A stretch of 64,000 nt of DNA from Lepas anatifera (GCA_034440635.1 JAOTON010001490.1:1725501-1789500), one strand, 5' to 3'. Counted from the stretch's first letter, positions 27,770 to 37,783 are shown. Numbers and translations: made by a program. The notes: a model not told the origin generated them from the sequence alone.

Positions 27770-30430
27770 TCAACGTTTAATAATGGTGATGATAAGGGAA
27801 AGGGCGAAAACGCCAGCGAGTATTGCACCGAAGTAGTAAACAGTGGTGCGAATAGATGAGAAGAAATTTGTTGAGCTGGTTTGAAGTGAAGTCCAAAAGT
27901 TTGGAGAGGAGGCAATGCCAAAAGCCTCAGCGGTGCTTGAATTTCGTTCTATAATGTCCAGCTCGGGGTCGTCCAAACAGAATTCTATAGATTCGCAACT
28001 GCGGAGTTCGTTGAAAACTAGACAGATGGTCTCTTGGTGGCACGCAACATCTGTCTTAAATTCTATTTCCAAAGGTGTGTCCGACGTGGATACATACACA
28101 CTTCGGGTGGATAGCTTAATGCTGACGAATTCGATGTCAACGCGGCCATCGGCACACGTTGACCTACCTGAGAATCGTAAGGTTGCAGGGCGGGAACAAG
28201 AATGACATCCTTGGGCAGTGATGGGACTAGTGATTTTTGGGCATACTTGGATAGTTCTGACTGTAATTTCAATATCCTTAGCAGAGAGGTGGACGATTGC
28301 AGGGCTAGACTGAATGAGCTGGGATTTTAAAGAGCTGGATTGATCAATGAAAAATTTATGGTTAGAATAAACGCGGGGCAAAATATGTGCTTTCGACTCG
28401 GTCAGAATTTTGATGTAGCTGTCCTGGGAAGTGCACCAAATTCGTTCTTCATATGATTTGCATTGCACCATGTTTTCGGAAAATATAAAGGATGTTGCAT
28501 AGGGTGTCTTGCTTTGAATATCTCCCAACGTGCCTGCTACGGGCTGGTTGACGGCTGAACTGCGTACTAAATAGGCTTCCTTTGGATTATTCACATTTGT
28601 AACTAAGCTGTCTATAATTTGGGTGGAGGGCTGGTCATAATGTCCAATGACCGTAACTTTTATGCCGGAACGTGTGATCGATGTACCTGATGTAATAAAT
28701 TCCAGTGCAGTATTGTTCTGAATTTCCACAATTTTGATCACAGGGTTGCAGACAGCGCCGGTAATTCGGTGAACAGAAAAGGTTTGGTTATATTGGCCAA
28801 CCAAATACCAATTATAAAATAAACATGGCTGGGCATGTATAAGAGTGCACATGGAATTATCTGCACCAATGCATTCTGCGCGTCCAGGCCACGCAGAAGC
28901 TTCCTTAACTCGCCCAGGAAAATTTGTAGTACCTCGCCTACAGTGGAGTCCCCAAGAACAGTACCTGTTTTGGGGGCACACAACTTCCCCTGTAACGCGG
29001 GTTTCTACGGGAAATGTATAATATAGTCTTTCGGTTTGCCAATGACATTCGGCTCGGAGATATTGGACTTGAATATGATAGATGTTGGATCCACTTTCAT
29101 TTTGGAGCCATAGACAGGTGGTTGACTTTAAATTTTTCATAGTGAGCTGCAGGTTTGCGCTCACTTTGCAGGTTTTCGAGTCGTCTAGTTCCTGGCATTC
29201 TCTGATTTTGGAATTTATAATGGTGTGCTCATTACATGCCAGAATGATGATTGGTAAACAAATGGCCAGAATGACCAATGAGTACCTTACCTGTTGAACC
29301 GGCGATGGTGAACGATGTGTAGTAGTCGCAGGCGGAGATTGAAGGTTGGGGATTTGGAGAGGGATCCTTTTAAGCTGCGCTTTGGTAGTTAAGCCAGCAA
29401 ATACTCCTAATCGCATAAAATAGTGTAGCGTGAATTTGATCACATGAATGACCATTTTAGTAAAACGAATGCATGCGCGAGTCATGGAGAAAATGTTGAT
29501 GCAGAGGCAACGCAGGTAGATGATCATGATAGTTGAGATTAGAGCGACCGTTGCGTATAGGAGATATTGTATCGTTGAAGGAAGACAATTTAGCTGGTAA
29601 AATGCGTCTAGACAGAAAAGACAGCGAATGCGTTGACATTTGGTCATTGCTGAAATGTGAACGGAACCTTCAATGAGGGATCCGATGTGTGAGATAAATT
29701 TGAAATCGATCATTCCAGAATCGTAGCGAAAATGACGGGGAATGTGGAATTGGTTGGATTTGAAATCAAATTGGTGAGTCAATTCCTCTCCTTCTTTATT
29801 AAGAACTAAAATTCCGGGGATATTGATAGTAAAGACTGGGTCATGAAAGTTAATGTGACCTTCGTCTGAAGAAAACACTGCGGATTCATGACTGAGTAAA
29901 TGCCGAGAGCTACGCGTTTCAGGATTATCTTGTAAGATACAGGTCCGAAATGAGTGAATGATTGGATCAGTTGTGATAAATTCATCGTCATGCTTGAGAC
30001 GGTAAGAAAGGCGACCTGATTTGGTATTGCACATGCATGATGATCCATTAATGCATGCAATCGTGGCACACAGTGTTTGGTCTCCAGAGCAGGTGTTCGA
30101 ATCGGAACACTCGCATGAATTTTCATCATGGTAGTCCCAACAATCAAAATAATCTGAATGGCCAGTGGATTTGGGGGTTATAGCGGAATAAAAAAAGGTA
30201 GGCCTGGTCCATTGATTGGCGATAAGAATGTAGCTGGCCCAGTTTACAATTTTGCAAGAACTACATGGGAGACAGTCGAGACATTCATTTTCGGAGCAGG
30301 TGTGGGGTGGGAGGGATCCAGGAAAACGTGACACGCGGCAGTGTTCCTGTCCGTGTCCGTTGACGCAGACCGCGTAGTTGGGGTGGTCGTTGGCCAGCGC
30401 ATGGGCCAACGCCGTCACAAGAAGAAGTAT
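27770..30430 (-). CDS. env: env: bunyavirus-like two-glycoprotein (Gn/Gc-type) envelope precursor, 3' exon
   Basis: The frame is open for about 886 codons and intact. There is no ATG at its start; the frame begins just after a stop at 30,437-30,439 and a consensus acceptor ending at 30,431. Numbered from codon GTG at 30,418, the first residues continue a hydrophobic leader, then a Cys-rich ectodomain (to about 280), a membrane segment (about 283-303), a basic linker, a second hydrophobic segment (about 378-397) that would act as an internal signal, a second Cys-rich ectodomain (about 400-855) and a C-terminal anchor (about 860-880). The 405-560 part has the cysteine spacing and the CLFYNWYL-type stretch I associate with phlebovirus Gc, a class II fusion protein. 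Phlebovirus-like envelopes are known in some nematode LTR elements; this assignment is by eye. An env makes the element potentially virus-like. The only oddity is that it is intact while gag and pol are broken. Confidence 0.8.
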   Translation of the reverse strand: MLLLVTALAHALANDHPNYAVCVNGHGQEHCRVSRFPGSLPPHTCSENECLDCLPCSSCKIVNWASYILIANQWTRPTFFYSAITPKSTGHSDYFDCWDYHDENSCECSDSNTCSGDQTLCATIACINGSSCMCNTKSGRLSYRLKHDDEFITTDPIIHSFRTCILQDNPETRSSRHLLSHESAVFSSDEGHINFHDPVFTINIPGILVLNKEGEELTHQFDFKSNQFHIPRHFRYDSGMIDFKFISHIGSLIEGSVHISAMTKCQRIRCLFCLDAFYQLNCLPSTIQYLLYATVALISTIMIIYLRCLCINIFSMTRACIRFTKMVIHVIKFTLHYFMRLGVFAGLTTKAQLKRIPLQIPNLQSPPATTTHRSPSPVQQVRYSLVILAICLPIIILACNEHTIINSKIRECQELDDSKTCKVSANLQLTMKNLKSTTCLWLQNESGSNIYHIQVQYLRAECHWQTERLYYTFPVETRVTGEVVCPQNRYCSWGLHCRRGTTNFPGRVKEASAWPGRAECIGADNSMCTLIHAQPCLFYNWYLVGQYNQTFSVHRITGAVCNPVIKIVEIQNNTALEFITSGTSITRSGIKVTVIGHYDQPSTQIIDSLVTNVNNPKEAYLVRSSAVNQPVAGTLGDIQSKTPYATSFIFSENMVQCKSYEERIWCTSQDSYIKILTESKAHILPRVYSNHKFFIDQSSSLKSQLIQSSPAIVHLSAKDIEITVRTIQVCPKITSPITAQGCHSCSRPATLRFSGRSTCADGRVDIEFVSIKLSTRSVYVSTSDTPLEIEFKTDVACHQETICLVFNELRSCESIEFCLDDPELDIIERNSSTAEAFGIASSPNFWTSLQTSSTNFFSSIRTTVYYFGAILAGVFALSLIITIIKR

Positions 30431-32605
30431 CTGAAACTAAAGAGAAATATCTATTGGTCAGAAGATGTGGTTTGGTTAATTCGTATATCGGGCTGGGGGG
30501 TCTAAGTGTTGTTCGAGGGCGTAGTGCGTATCTGTTTTGCTGGTTTAGGGGAGGGCGCACCGGAGGTGGCTCATCCATTATAAAGTAGTCTGGTTCCAGT
30601 TCCGTGGGGTCGTGATCGTGTGTCCGATCTGACTCGTGCGGCTCGGGGGCGGCTGATGGAATCTGCTCATCGGAGGTTGGTAGTGGAATGGTATGCTCGT
30701 CTTGAGCTCTTAAATCCTCCGATAAGTCTTCGTATCGTCTAAGGCGTTCGATGTGAACAGTTTGACAGTCATTGGGATTGTTTAGGTGTTTAATGCGAGC
30801 ATTGACTGGAGACGTTCTTTCAATGATTCTGTATGGCCCTCTATTTTTGCGTACTAATTTCCTGGAGACACCTACTGGGGTACTTGGAACATAGAGATAT
30901 ACTAAATCTCCTTCCTTAAGCTTACTCTCCTTTGCGGTTCGGGCTCTGTATTGTTCCTGTGTTTGGGCTGATTGTTCAGTATATTTTTCTATTTGTGTGT
31001 GAGCCTGTTTGAGGCGACGAAGCATTTCTGTTTTATAATCGTCAACTGATTCGTATTCAATTGGGTCTGCTTCCATTGGGGATGGGTAGGGTAAACTCAT
31101 GTCAAATCCATGATACAAGTAAAATGGTGATTCACGCAGCGTTGTATGGATCCGGGAGCGAAGTGATAGTAATACAAATGGGAGTTGGGCATCCCAGTCA
31201 CGACCTGATTCTTCGACTAAATGACTTAACATACTAGCTATGGGAGCGTTCTGGCGTTCTATTCGCGAATTCGATTGAGGTCGGAAGGCAGAAGTCTGGA
31301 TTTTCTTGATGTTCAGCTCTTTGCAAATGGATCGAATTAAGTTGGACGTGAAATTGCGGCCGTTATCGGTCAAAAGAACCTTGGGGGTGCCATGACGGCA
31401 AATAATTTCGGTGACGAAGACCTTGCTAATCACGTTTGAAGTCATAGAGGGGATTGGAAAAAGTTCGGGCCACTTGGTGAACTCGTCAAGAACGGTTAAG
31501 ATATACCGATTGCCTTGATATGTGGTTGTAAACGGGCCCAGGATATCCATCGACATGCATTCCATCGGGGCGGTGAACTTGGTGAATCTCTGAAAGGGTG
31601 GTTTCTCTGTATAGCGGTGGCTATTTCTTTCAAAACATGATTTACAAGACATAACATATCGCTTCACATCTCCGTACATACCAAACCAATAGAATTTCCG
31701 TCTGATTCTTTCATATGTGTTGGTTATACCTAAATGTGCACTAAAGGAAGCATCGTGAGCGGTGTACAAAACATACCGTCGCATTGGAGGGGGAACGACG
31801 AGTTCTTCCGTCACTTGTCGTGTTTTGCTCGGTGGGTCGGTAGTAACGTGGTACAGAATGTCGTCAGAACTGAGGAAAAACTTATCCATGGTATGACGTC
31901 GTGTGGTCTTAGTGTGCTTAGCGGCTTGACCATTGAGTAAATCAATGATCGAGCGAAGTTGGGGGTAAGCCATTTGGGCAGCTTTGATCTTTTCTCTTGT
32001 CCAACTGCGATCGTCAGTGGCAGTAGTAGCTTGAGATATGCCGAGAAATTGAGATGCAGATTGTTCTGATAGAGGGATGCGGGACAATATATCGGCTTTG
32101 GTGTTGTCCTTACCAGGAATGTACTGAATGGTGAAGTCATATTGAGATAATTGAACGCTCCAACGAGCCAAACGTCCTTCAATATTTGAGGATAGAAACA
32201 GTTGTTTCAGTGGCAGATGATCCGTAAGCACGATAACTTTTTGACCAGTGAGATAAACTTTGTTTTGTTGGAAACCATACACGATAGCGAGCGCCTCTTT
32301 GTGAGTCACAGAATAATTCATTTCGCTCTTATTAAGCGTTCTTGAATAGTATGCGATGGGGTGGAGACCATCGTCATATCGTTGCTCTAAAATAGCTGAA
32401 ATGCTATGCTTACTTGCGTCAGTAGATAGGTAAAATTCACGATCAAATCTAGGGAGACGGAGAACCGGATATGTGGTTAGAGCTGTCTTGATTTGGTCAA
32501 ATGCTTGTTGACATTCAGGTGTCCAAATGAAAGACGTGTCATCCTTGGTCAGGTAATTCAATGGACGTGCGAGTTGGGCCATGCGGGGAATGTAACGTCT
32601 GTAAA
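30285..32605 (-). pseudogene. pol: pol, C-terminal part: RNase H and integrase
   Basis: A 765-codon frame (32,582-30,285). Residue numbers count from 32,582. RNase H: STDAS (D55), KEALA (E96), LTDH (D121) and a downstream D164. Integrase: zinc-binding H276, H283, C313, C316; catalytic D346 (SMDILGPF), D406 (LTDNG) and E442 (SRIER), with exactly 35 residues between the last two, the D,D35E pattern. The tail after about 560 is probably a basic/Pro-rich C-terminal region and overlaps the env exon by about 130 bp in another frame. It is separated from the RT by a one-base shift near 32,605 at a T-run, so it is marked broken. The domain itself looks intact. Confidence 0.85.
30431..30447 (-). promoter_or_regulatory. 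Predicted env splice acceptor
   Basis: The minus strand has a pyrimidine-rich tract ending TTTAGTTTCAG, with a CTGAC branch-like motif about 30 bases upstream. The exon that follows opens directly into the env frame. An in-frame TAG inside the tract separates env from anything upstream, so splicing is needed to supply a start. Confidence 0.7.
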
Positions 32606-33345
32606 ATTGGAAAATCCCAAAAATTGTTTCACTTCCTTTTTGTTACGGGGAACGGGGTAAGTTTTAATTGTCTCAATTTTGCTGGGGTCAGGTGTGACAC
32701 CTTTTTCACTGATTTGAAAGCCTAAATACTTGATTGTGGTCTGGAGGAAAACACATTTATCTGGACGAAGAACAAAGCGATACTGCCTGAGTCTTTGGAA
32801 GACATGTTCGAGGTTCTGAAAGTGTTCATCGACATTTTTTCCTGACAGAACAACTAGGTCATCAACGTAAATGAGTAACTTATCACCTTCTAGACCAGAA
32901 AATGCAAGGTGAAGAGCACGGTTTAGGGCTGCACTGCTTGATTGACAGCCAAATGAAACTCGAACAAATTGGAAATGTTGTGAGTTGGCAGAAAAACTCG
33001 TCACAATTCTGCTGGGCTTTTTAGAAAAATTTGATGATAGGATCGGAGAAGGTCAAGAGTGGAAAATAAACTTTTTCCGGACATATCGTCCAAAACTTCT
33101 GATATTGACTTGGACGGGAATCTGTCCGGTACTATTTTAAGGTTAAGTTTACGGAAGTCGAGTACAAATCTGGGCTTTGACGTTGGGGTCCGTTGCACTA
33201 AGATGACTTGGGAATTGTATGGGGAAATCGATGGCTCAATAATGTTGCTGTCCTGTAGCTCTTGAATTTGCTTGGCCAGTTCTTCTCGGTGGGCGAACGG
33301 AATTCTATACGGCTTCTGGTAGACAGGAGTGTCATCTAATAGTTC
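32558..33345 (-). pseudogene. pol: pol, reverse transcriptase (three frame breaks)
   Basis: The RT reads through several frames. The first (33,335-33,001) has PRFVLDFRKLN and the motif A stretch FSTLDLLRSYHQI. The second (33,004-32,558) has the motif C stretch LLIYVDDLVVLSG and ends KQFLGF, typical of the RT connection. Shifts lie near 33,345, near 33,003 and near 32,605. Each can be explained by one missing base, the last two beside an A-run and a T-run. With a near-identical-LTR element this suggests sequencing error or a very recent loss. Family: Ty3/gypsy RT. Confidence 0.85.
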
Positions 33346-34574
33346 AATTTATGTTCATAAATCTGGGTGCCTTTTATATCACTAAGCTGGGTGCCAAAAA
33401 TATCCTTATACTTCATTAATAAGGCCGTCAGCCTCTCCTTGTGCTCGGTTGGAACATTGGACAGGTCAAAGCTCTCTGGGGTTACGTCATCGTCCCGTTT
33501 TTGTGCGTGTCGGGATGCGGACTGGTGCAGGGTGTGCAGAGGTCCGGTTTGCTGGGTGACGTCAGTAGCTGAGAAACGTTCTGCAGGCGGCACGTGTGTG
33601 GCGCCGGCGTTGTTTCCAGACGTGTGTGTGGCAACGTCTTTGGCGAGTGACGAAATTGAGGCGATTACTGAGTGGCGTGGTAGTGTCAGTGCTTTGTTGG
33701 AGGTATTGAGGATTTGAACGAATACTTTCTTAGTTTTGGAGCCAAGAATTTTGTTCACGGAACTAGCGATCATCACGTGTTCTCTGAAACATGATGCGGG
33801 GTGAGATTCAATGAAAACGTTAGCATCCGTGGCATCAACTGGAAACGTGTGCGACACTTTGGCCAGGACTATCGTTTCAGAACGAGGGGGTAGCGTCTTT
33901 TCTAGCTGCATAAACACTGAGTGTGACGCGTGCTGGGATTCACCTTCCTCAACTAACTTAGGCGGCTGATCGTTGTGGCCGTTTTTCCGCTGAGGGGATG
34001 GGGCCTTACTGTGAGATTCCCGATTTCTGTTGATCGGTTTCACATCTTTCTGTTTTGGCTGTCTCTCTGGGTAGTGAATAACACCGTCTAGCATAAAATG
34101 GACAGCTTGCTTACCTATATCTGTGCGTAGTGTCTTTACTGAAGCTACTTCAGTACGTGGCGTGACAAAGTAGGGCTGCTGGAGCACCGGGTCATAGGCG
34201 AGTTGATGGTTGCGTATGAAATCGGCTCCTAAAATCATGTCACAGCGAGAAGACAATGGGTCTGTAGTTACGAGAATTTGGTGGGAAACTGTGCGATCAA
34301 AGAGGGAAACTGGAAGTAGATAGCTGCCGTAGACAGAAATTGGGGATCCGGTGACACCTACGACAGAAATTTGGGACCTTGCTGGTTTGGGGACAGATTT
34401 GAGTTTGTCAAAAGCGTTTTTAGACAAGATCGTTACGGAACTACCTGTGTCATAAAGGGCAGTGACAGGCACAGAACTAATGTGAACAGAGGTCAAAACA
34501 GGTGAAGTACCAATTTCATGTTGCAAAACGGCGCCAATGATTTCAGCTTGTCCGGTGCTGTCGTGTTGGGGTAG
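33336..34574 (-). CDS. pro: pol, N-terminal part: aspartic protease and linker
   Basis: The frame is the same as gag and follows the gag UGA directly. Its first listed methionine position (34,526) is actually TTG, and no ATG precedes the active site, so the protein must come from readthrough. The catalytic loop LYDTGSSVTIL lies at 34,460-34,430, and the ILGADF stretch typical of retropepsins follows near residue 100 of the frame. The remainder, to KLNY, is a low-conservation linker into RT, ending in an apparent one-base break near 33,345. Confidence 0.85.
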   Translation of the reverse strand, partial: LPQHDSTGQAEIIGAVLQHEIGTSPVLTSVHISSVPVTALYDTGSSVTILSKNAFDKLKSVPKPARSQISVVGVTGSPISVYGSYLLPVSLFDRTVSHQILVTTDPLSSRCDMILGADFIRNHQLAYDPVLQQPYFVTPRTEVASVKTLRTDIGKQAVHFMLDGVIHYPERQPKQKDVKPINRNRESHSKAPSPQRKNGHNDQPPKLVEEGESQHASHSVFMQLEKTLPPRSETIVLAKVSHTFPVDATDANVFIESHPASCFREHVMIASSVNKILGSKTKKVFVQILNTSNKALTLPRHSVIASISSLAKDVATHTSGNNAGATHVPPAERFSATDVTQQTGPLHTLHQSASRHAQKRDDDVTPESFDLSNVPTEHKERLTALLMKYKDIFGTQLSDIKGTQIYEHKLNY

Positions 34575-34577
34575 TCA
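34572..34577 (-). promoter_or_regulatory. gag-pol in-frame UGA CUA, candidate readthrough stop
   Basis: The gag frame ends with TGA (34,577-34,575) followed by CTA, and the same frame stays open into the protease. UGA-CUA is a known leaky stop context in animal and viral mRNAs. Frame continuity and the absence of an ATG for protease are seen directly; readthrough is inferred. Confidence 0.65.
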
Positions 34578-35614
34578 GTCCTGCCGTCTGGTGTCAGGTG
34601 ACCGGCCTCGACCAGGGCTCGGTGACCTTGAGGGACGGTTTGCGCGGTGCCTGAAGGTCGATGAGTCACGGCGGTGTGGGGATGGGGATTCTCCGCGATA
34701 ATGGGAGTGAGACCTGTGGCGATATGGGGTTGCAGATCGACGAGGTGGGCGAGATTGGCGTGAGGTATATTGTGATTTGTAGTGAGTGGGAGTGCGTGAG
34801 CGGAAGGATTGTTGTCGTCGTTGAGGGTTGTAAAAACATTCGCGCTGAAAGTGGTTAGTCCGTCCGCAGATAAAACATGCTCGGCGAATAGGCGGTGGTC
34901 GGCGGTTGAGGGGCCGATGGGGAGGGGGCTGCCTGGGGGCTGTCGGTTGGTCCAATTGACGGAGTTCAATCGCTGCAAGTCGTGCATTAATCTGGACTAG
35001 TGGGTCGTCGGTTACCTGGACGTGGGCTACTGTGGCGTCAGAAGTGGATTGGTCAGTTTTGTAAATAGCTTCGTTACGTTCTTCGGCACGTGCAGTTTCG
35101 AGGGCGTCAGCAAAAGAGGTTGGTCTCTGGGAGAGAACTATGCGTCGGGTCATGGGTCCACGTAAGCCTTTGATAAATTGGGCACATAGGGTCTGGTCCT
35201 TGAGGGTTTTTGTCTGTGCGGTACTGTCATATTCCGTTAACTGCTTTCCTAGAGTTCGGAGTCGGTCCGCAAAATCATTGATCGTTTCGTTCGGAAGCTG
35301 CACGCATGTCATAACGTCCTGTAGTCTAAGGGACATGGGTCTGGAATCGGTGGTAAAGGCCTCAGTAACTTTCTTTTTGAATTCCTTAAGCGATGTGCAT
35401 GATCGCAAGTCAATGTTCTGTCGCAGAATCGTCTCGGGGCGGCCTTTAAATTTGGATTTGGCCACTTTGATCGTTATGTCGTCCGTCCAGCCTGCCATTT
35501 GGGCTGTTTCGTCTAGTTCTTGAAGAAAGTCTTGTATGGGGTGTCGTCCGTCAAATATGGCACAAAATTGGCATACATGAAAATGTTGGTAGGAGTGCTT
35601 TCACATTGCGACAT
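34575..35614 (-). pseudogene. gag: gag (one apparent one-base break near the N-terminus)
   Basis: The long frame (35,498-34,575) has a capsid-like region (motifs CVQLPNETINDFADRL and AQFIKGL, as in gypsy gag), then a CCHC zinc knuckle at residues 208-221 (C-x2-C-x4-H-x4-C) counted from 35,498. The C-terminal 80 residues are very rich in Arg and Ser. The frame is open further upstream into FDGRHPIQDFLQELDE, a typical gag N-terminus, but the likely start ATG at 35,614 is in another frame; a single missing base near 35,553-35,558 would join them. Otherwise translation would start at 35,498. No membrane segment. The product would form virus-like particles in the cytoplasm. Confidence 0.8.
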
Positions 35615-35674
35615 AGTAGCAAGTAAGAATGAAACAATTTTCAGTCGGCAGAATATAAGAATGTGAGTATTCAG

Positions 35675-35682
35675 TCACTTAC
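35675..35682 (-). promoter_or_regulatory. Predicted splice donor ATG|GTAAGT
   Basis: The minus strand reads GTAAGTGA directly after the leader ATG, a consensus 5' splice site. The implied intron is 35,682-30,431 (about 5.25 kb) and removes gag and pol. Confidence 0.65.
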
Positions 35683-35685
35683 CAT
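35683..35685 (-). CDS. env: env leader exon: start codon only (predicted)
   Basis: The minus strand has an ATG at 35,685-35,683, between the primer-binding site and gag. It is followed immediately by the donor. If joined to the acceptor at 30,431 the ATG is in phase with env and gives a hydrophobic leader. Unspliced RNA uses this ATG only for a short, different frame. Confidence 0.6.
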
Positions 35686-35700
35686 GTGGGTTGGTTGAAG

Positions 35701-35718
35701 TCACCAGCGCTGCCACCA
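35701..35718 (-). promoter_or_regulatory. Primer-binding site
   Basis: Two bases after the 5' LTR the minus strand reads TGGTGGCAGCGCTGG, which has the TGG expected to pair with a tRNA CCA end. I did not identify the tRNA. Confidence 0.7.
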
Positions 35719-35720
35719 GT

Positions 35721-35953
35721 TGTTGTAAGGCAAAGTCTTGGAGGCCGAATCTCTGTATTGGCGAACGCATGCGGTTTATATACGTCCACAGGACAAAGCC
35801 GTACCCCCGCACACGTGTCGGTGTGCGCTGCGCCTGAGATCCCGTCGCTCGGGCTGGCGCGTGGGGGTGCACGCCTGGCACGTGGTGTGTGCGGTGGTTC
35901 GCGTGCGGTAGCGAAGGGGTGCAAGGTATAACATTATAAAATACAATATAACA
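35721..35953 (-). repeat. 5' LTR
   Basis: Identical by eye to 25,810-26,042. A TATATAAA box at 35,775-35,782 (minus strand) would place transcription start near 35,745, leaving short R and U5 parts. ACAT follows at 35,954-35,957 as target duplication. Confidence 0.95.
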
Positions 35954-36069
35954 ACATATACTGACGTCACGATGAGCATCAGCCAATCGAAGCCCTTGAA
36001 GCGTTTCAAGTATGGTAGTGGTTGCCAGATCGTGACATCATCCACAGGCAGATGTTTATTTCTTTTCCT

Positions 36070-37110
36070 GCGTGATTGATCCCACATCTCTCTGCCCACC
36101 TGCCGCCACCCGGTCACCGAGGAGAGTCGAGAGGGCGCTGTCGCCTCCGCACGTGTTCACAGAAGGTCTTCAGGCGGCAGCGCATGGGGTGTGATGATAC
36201 GCACCGACGCTCTCATTTTGCGTTCCAGCAGCTCGACGTGAAATGGCGGTGTGGCGTGGAGCCACGCTGCGGCCGCTTGCTCCATCGCTCCCCTGACGTA
36301 GCTAGTAGCGACGGTTCGGAGGTGCTGTTCGTGCAGCCCCCAGTTGCAGCCGGACAGTTGACGTAGGTGGGAGATGCAGGGGTGGACGTTCTCCCACAGT
36401 CTCCTACAGTGTGGACCAAAGTGGAGGAGCCGATCGATGGTGACGCCAAGTAGCTGTAGGGTGTCTCCAGCAGTGACACTTCCCGTCGACCTTAAAACTG
36501 AAGGGATCGGCGTCTCTGGCCCACTGTGACATCACCAGTACTTGGATCTTGGCTCCTGATACCACCATTTTGTGCTGTCGGGCCCACCTAACGAGGGTGC
36601 CAGCAGCACCTTGCGCCCGGTCCTTGGCGACTTGGATGTTGTTGCCCGTGCAGAGAGCCGCCGTATCATCGGCGTACATGTTAGAGGGAGAGCATCCGGG
36701 AACCGCGCGGAGTGCGTCCATCAGCCAAGCCGCCCATAACAAAAAAAACTGGCGAAAAGACACTGCCCTACGGCAGCTCAGTTCGGACAATGCGCTCACT
36801 GGAAAGCACGCCATTTAGTTCCAACTTGACTCTTCGGTCCCGGAGCCACTGCCAAATCCAGGCCATCGTGCAATTTGGCAGCCCCATCTCCAGTAGGCGA
36901 ACGCGTAGCAGGTGGTGGTCCACTACGTTGCACGCGTGCGCGAAATCAAACACGACGAGGACGTATTTCTGCGCGGTCTGTCCATCGGAAGGGCGGTTGT
37001 GTCTCGATTTGGGCATGCACAGTGCACGCTCACCTCTTCTCTTAAATGATGCGTCCTGAACTTGACCTGAAGACGATGGTTGAATGTATAAGTGGATGGT
37101 CATTGACAAA
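36070..37110 (-). pseudogene. I/R1-like non-LTR reverse transcriptase, left arm copy
   Basis: Minus-strand counterpart of 53,880-54,945. It contains a motif A stretch (VVFDFAHACNVVDHHLL), the QG motif B region with a TAG at 36,770-36,768 in place of the glutamine codon, and NMYADDTAAL (catalytic YADD). A second frame follows. Relative to the right arm a deletion near 36,063 removes about 1.05 kb (RNase H end). Dead relic. Confidence 0.75.
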
Positions 37111-37783
37111 ATGTACTCGTTTTATCAATCTGAACGGGCTTTTCACTTCGATATGAACACTGCACATGATCATTAAACGCGCAAATCATAGCCAATTAAC
37201 GAAAAAAGTTATCAATTTATCAAGAGAGTACTTGGACACGTTGAAACTGTCTTCGTTTTATTCTATTGGGTCCCATTTTTGTCACAAATCACATATGCCT
37301 ATTCCTGCCATGATTTATTTCAGCATTGAGTCACCTGGCTACCAAAATTCTCTGAACACCTCTCGAAATTTCACGCACAAGAGCAATTCTGCCATGCTGA
37401 TGAATTAAAGAATATAGATAAAGGTCGATGGAAAATGCCCACATACTTCATTCTGTGTTTATCTTAACGTTTCAACTTTCCTTATATCTCCTTGAGTCTG
37501 CCATCTGGTTCAAACATTTTTTAGGATCTATTAATAATGTGGGTTAAAATCCGGTTTGCATTGCCAACAATGTCAAAACTTCTCCGCTGAGATAATTTTC
37601 TGGGACAGCGCACAGGCCAGTTTCACACTCGCTGCGATTGTTTTCAATGTCCTCTTACTATCATTTTGCGAATCTTGGCCACGTAAAAACGCAAAATGAT
37701 GCTTATCATATTTGATATTAAAATAAACTTCACCCCTCTTCACAAAAAGAAAAATCCTCAGATATGTACCTTTATGTTCAGCT
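37111..37783. repeat. Left-arm segment of the large inverted duplication
   Basis: No gene. The segment is the reverse complement of 53,484-53,880 and 52,323-52,572. At 37,531-37,534 the TTAA is uninterrupted, whereas the right arm carries a MITE there. Frames here (for example 37,166-37,408) match frames in the other arm only because the DNA is duplicated. Confidence 0.7.

Larger units (their letters stand above)
25810..35953 (-). mobile_element. Envelope-bearing Ty3/gypsy-type LTR retrotransposon (metavirus)
   Basis: The element is 10,144 bp. It is bounded by two 233-bp LTRs that read the same at every base I compared, starting TG and ending CA, and is flanked by a 4-bp target duplication ACAT (25,806-25,809 and 35,954-35,957). 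From 5' to 3' on the minus strand it has LTR, primer-binding site, leader with splice donor, gag with CCHC knuckle, protease, reverse transcriptase, RNase H, integrase, env, about 1.7 kb of 3' region, polypurine tract and LTR. The PR-RT-RH-IN order is that of Metaviridae. The homologous empty site is visible at 958-1,015. Identical LTRs imply recent insertion. The gag and pol frames are broken by apparent one-base deletions, while env is intact. Confidence 0.95.
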
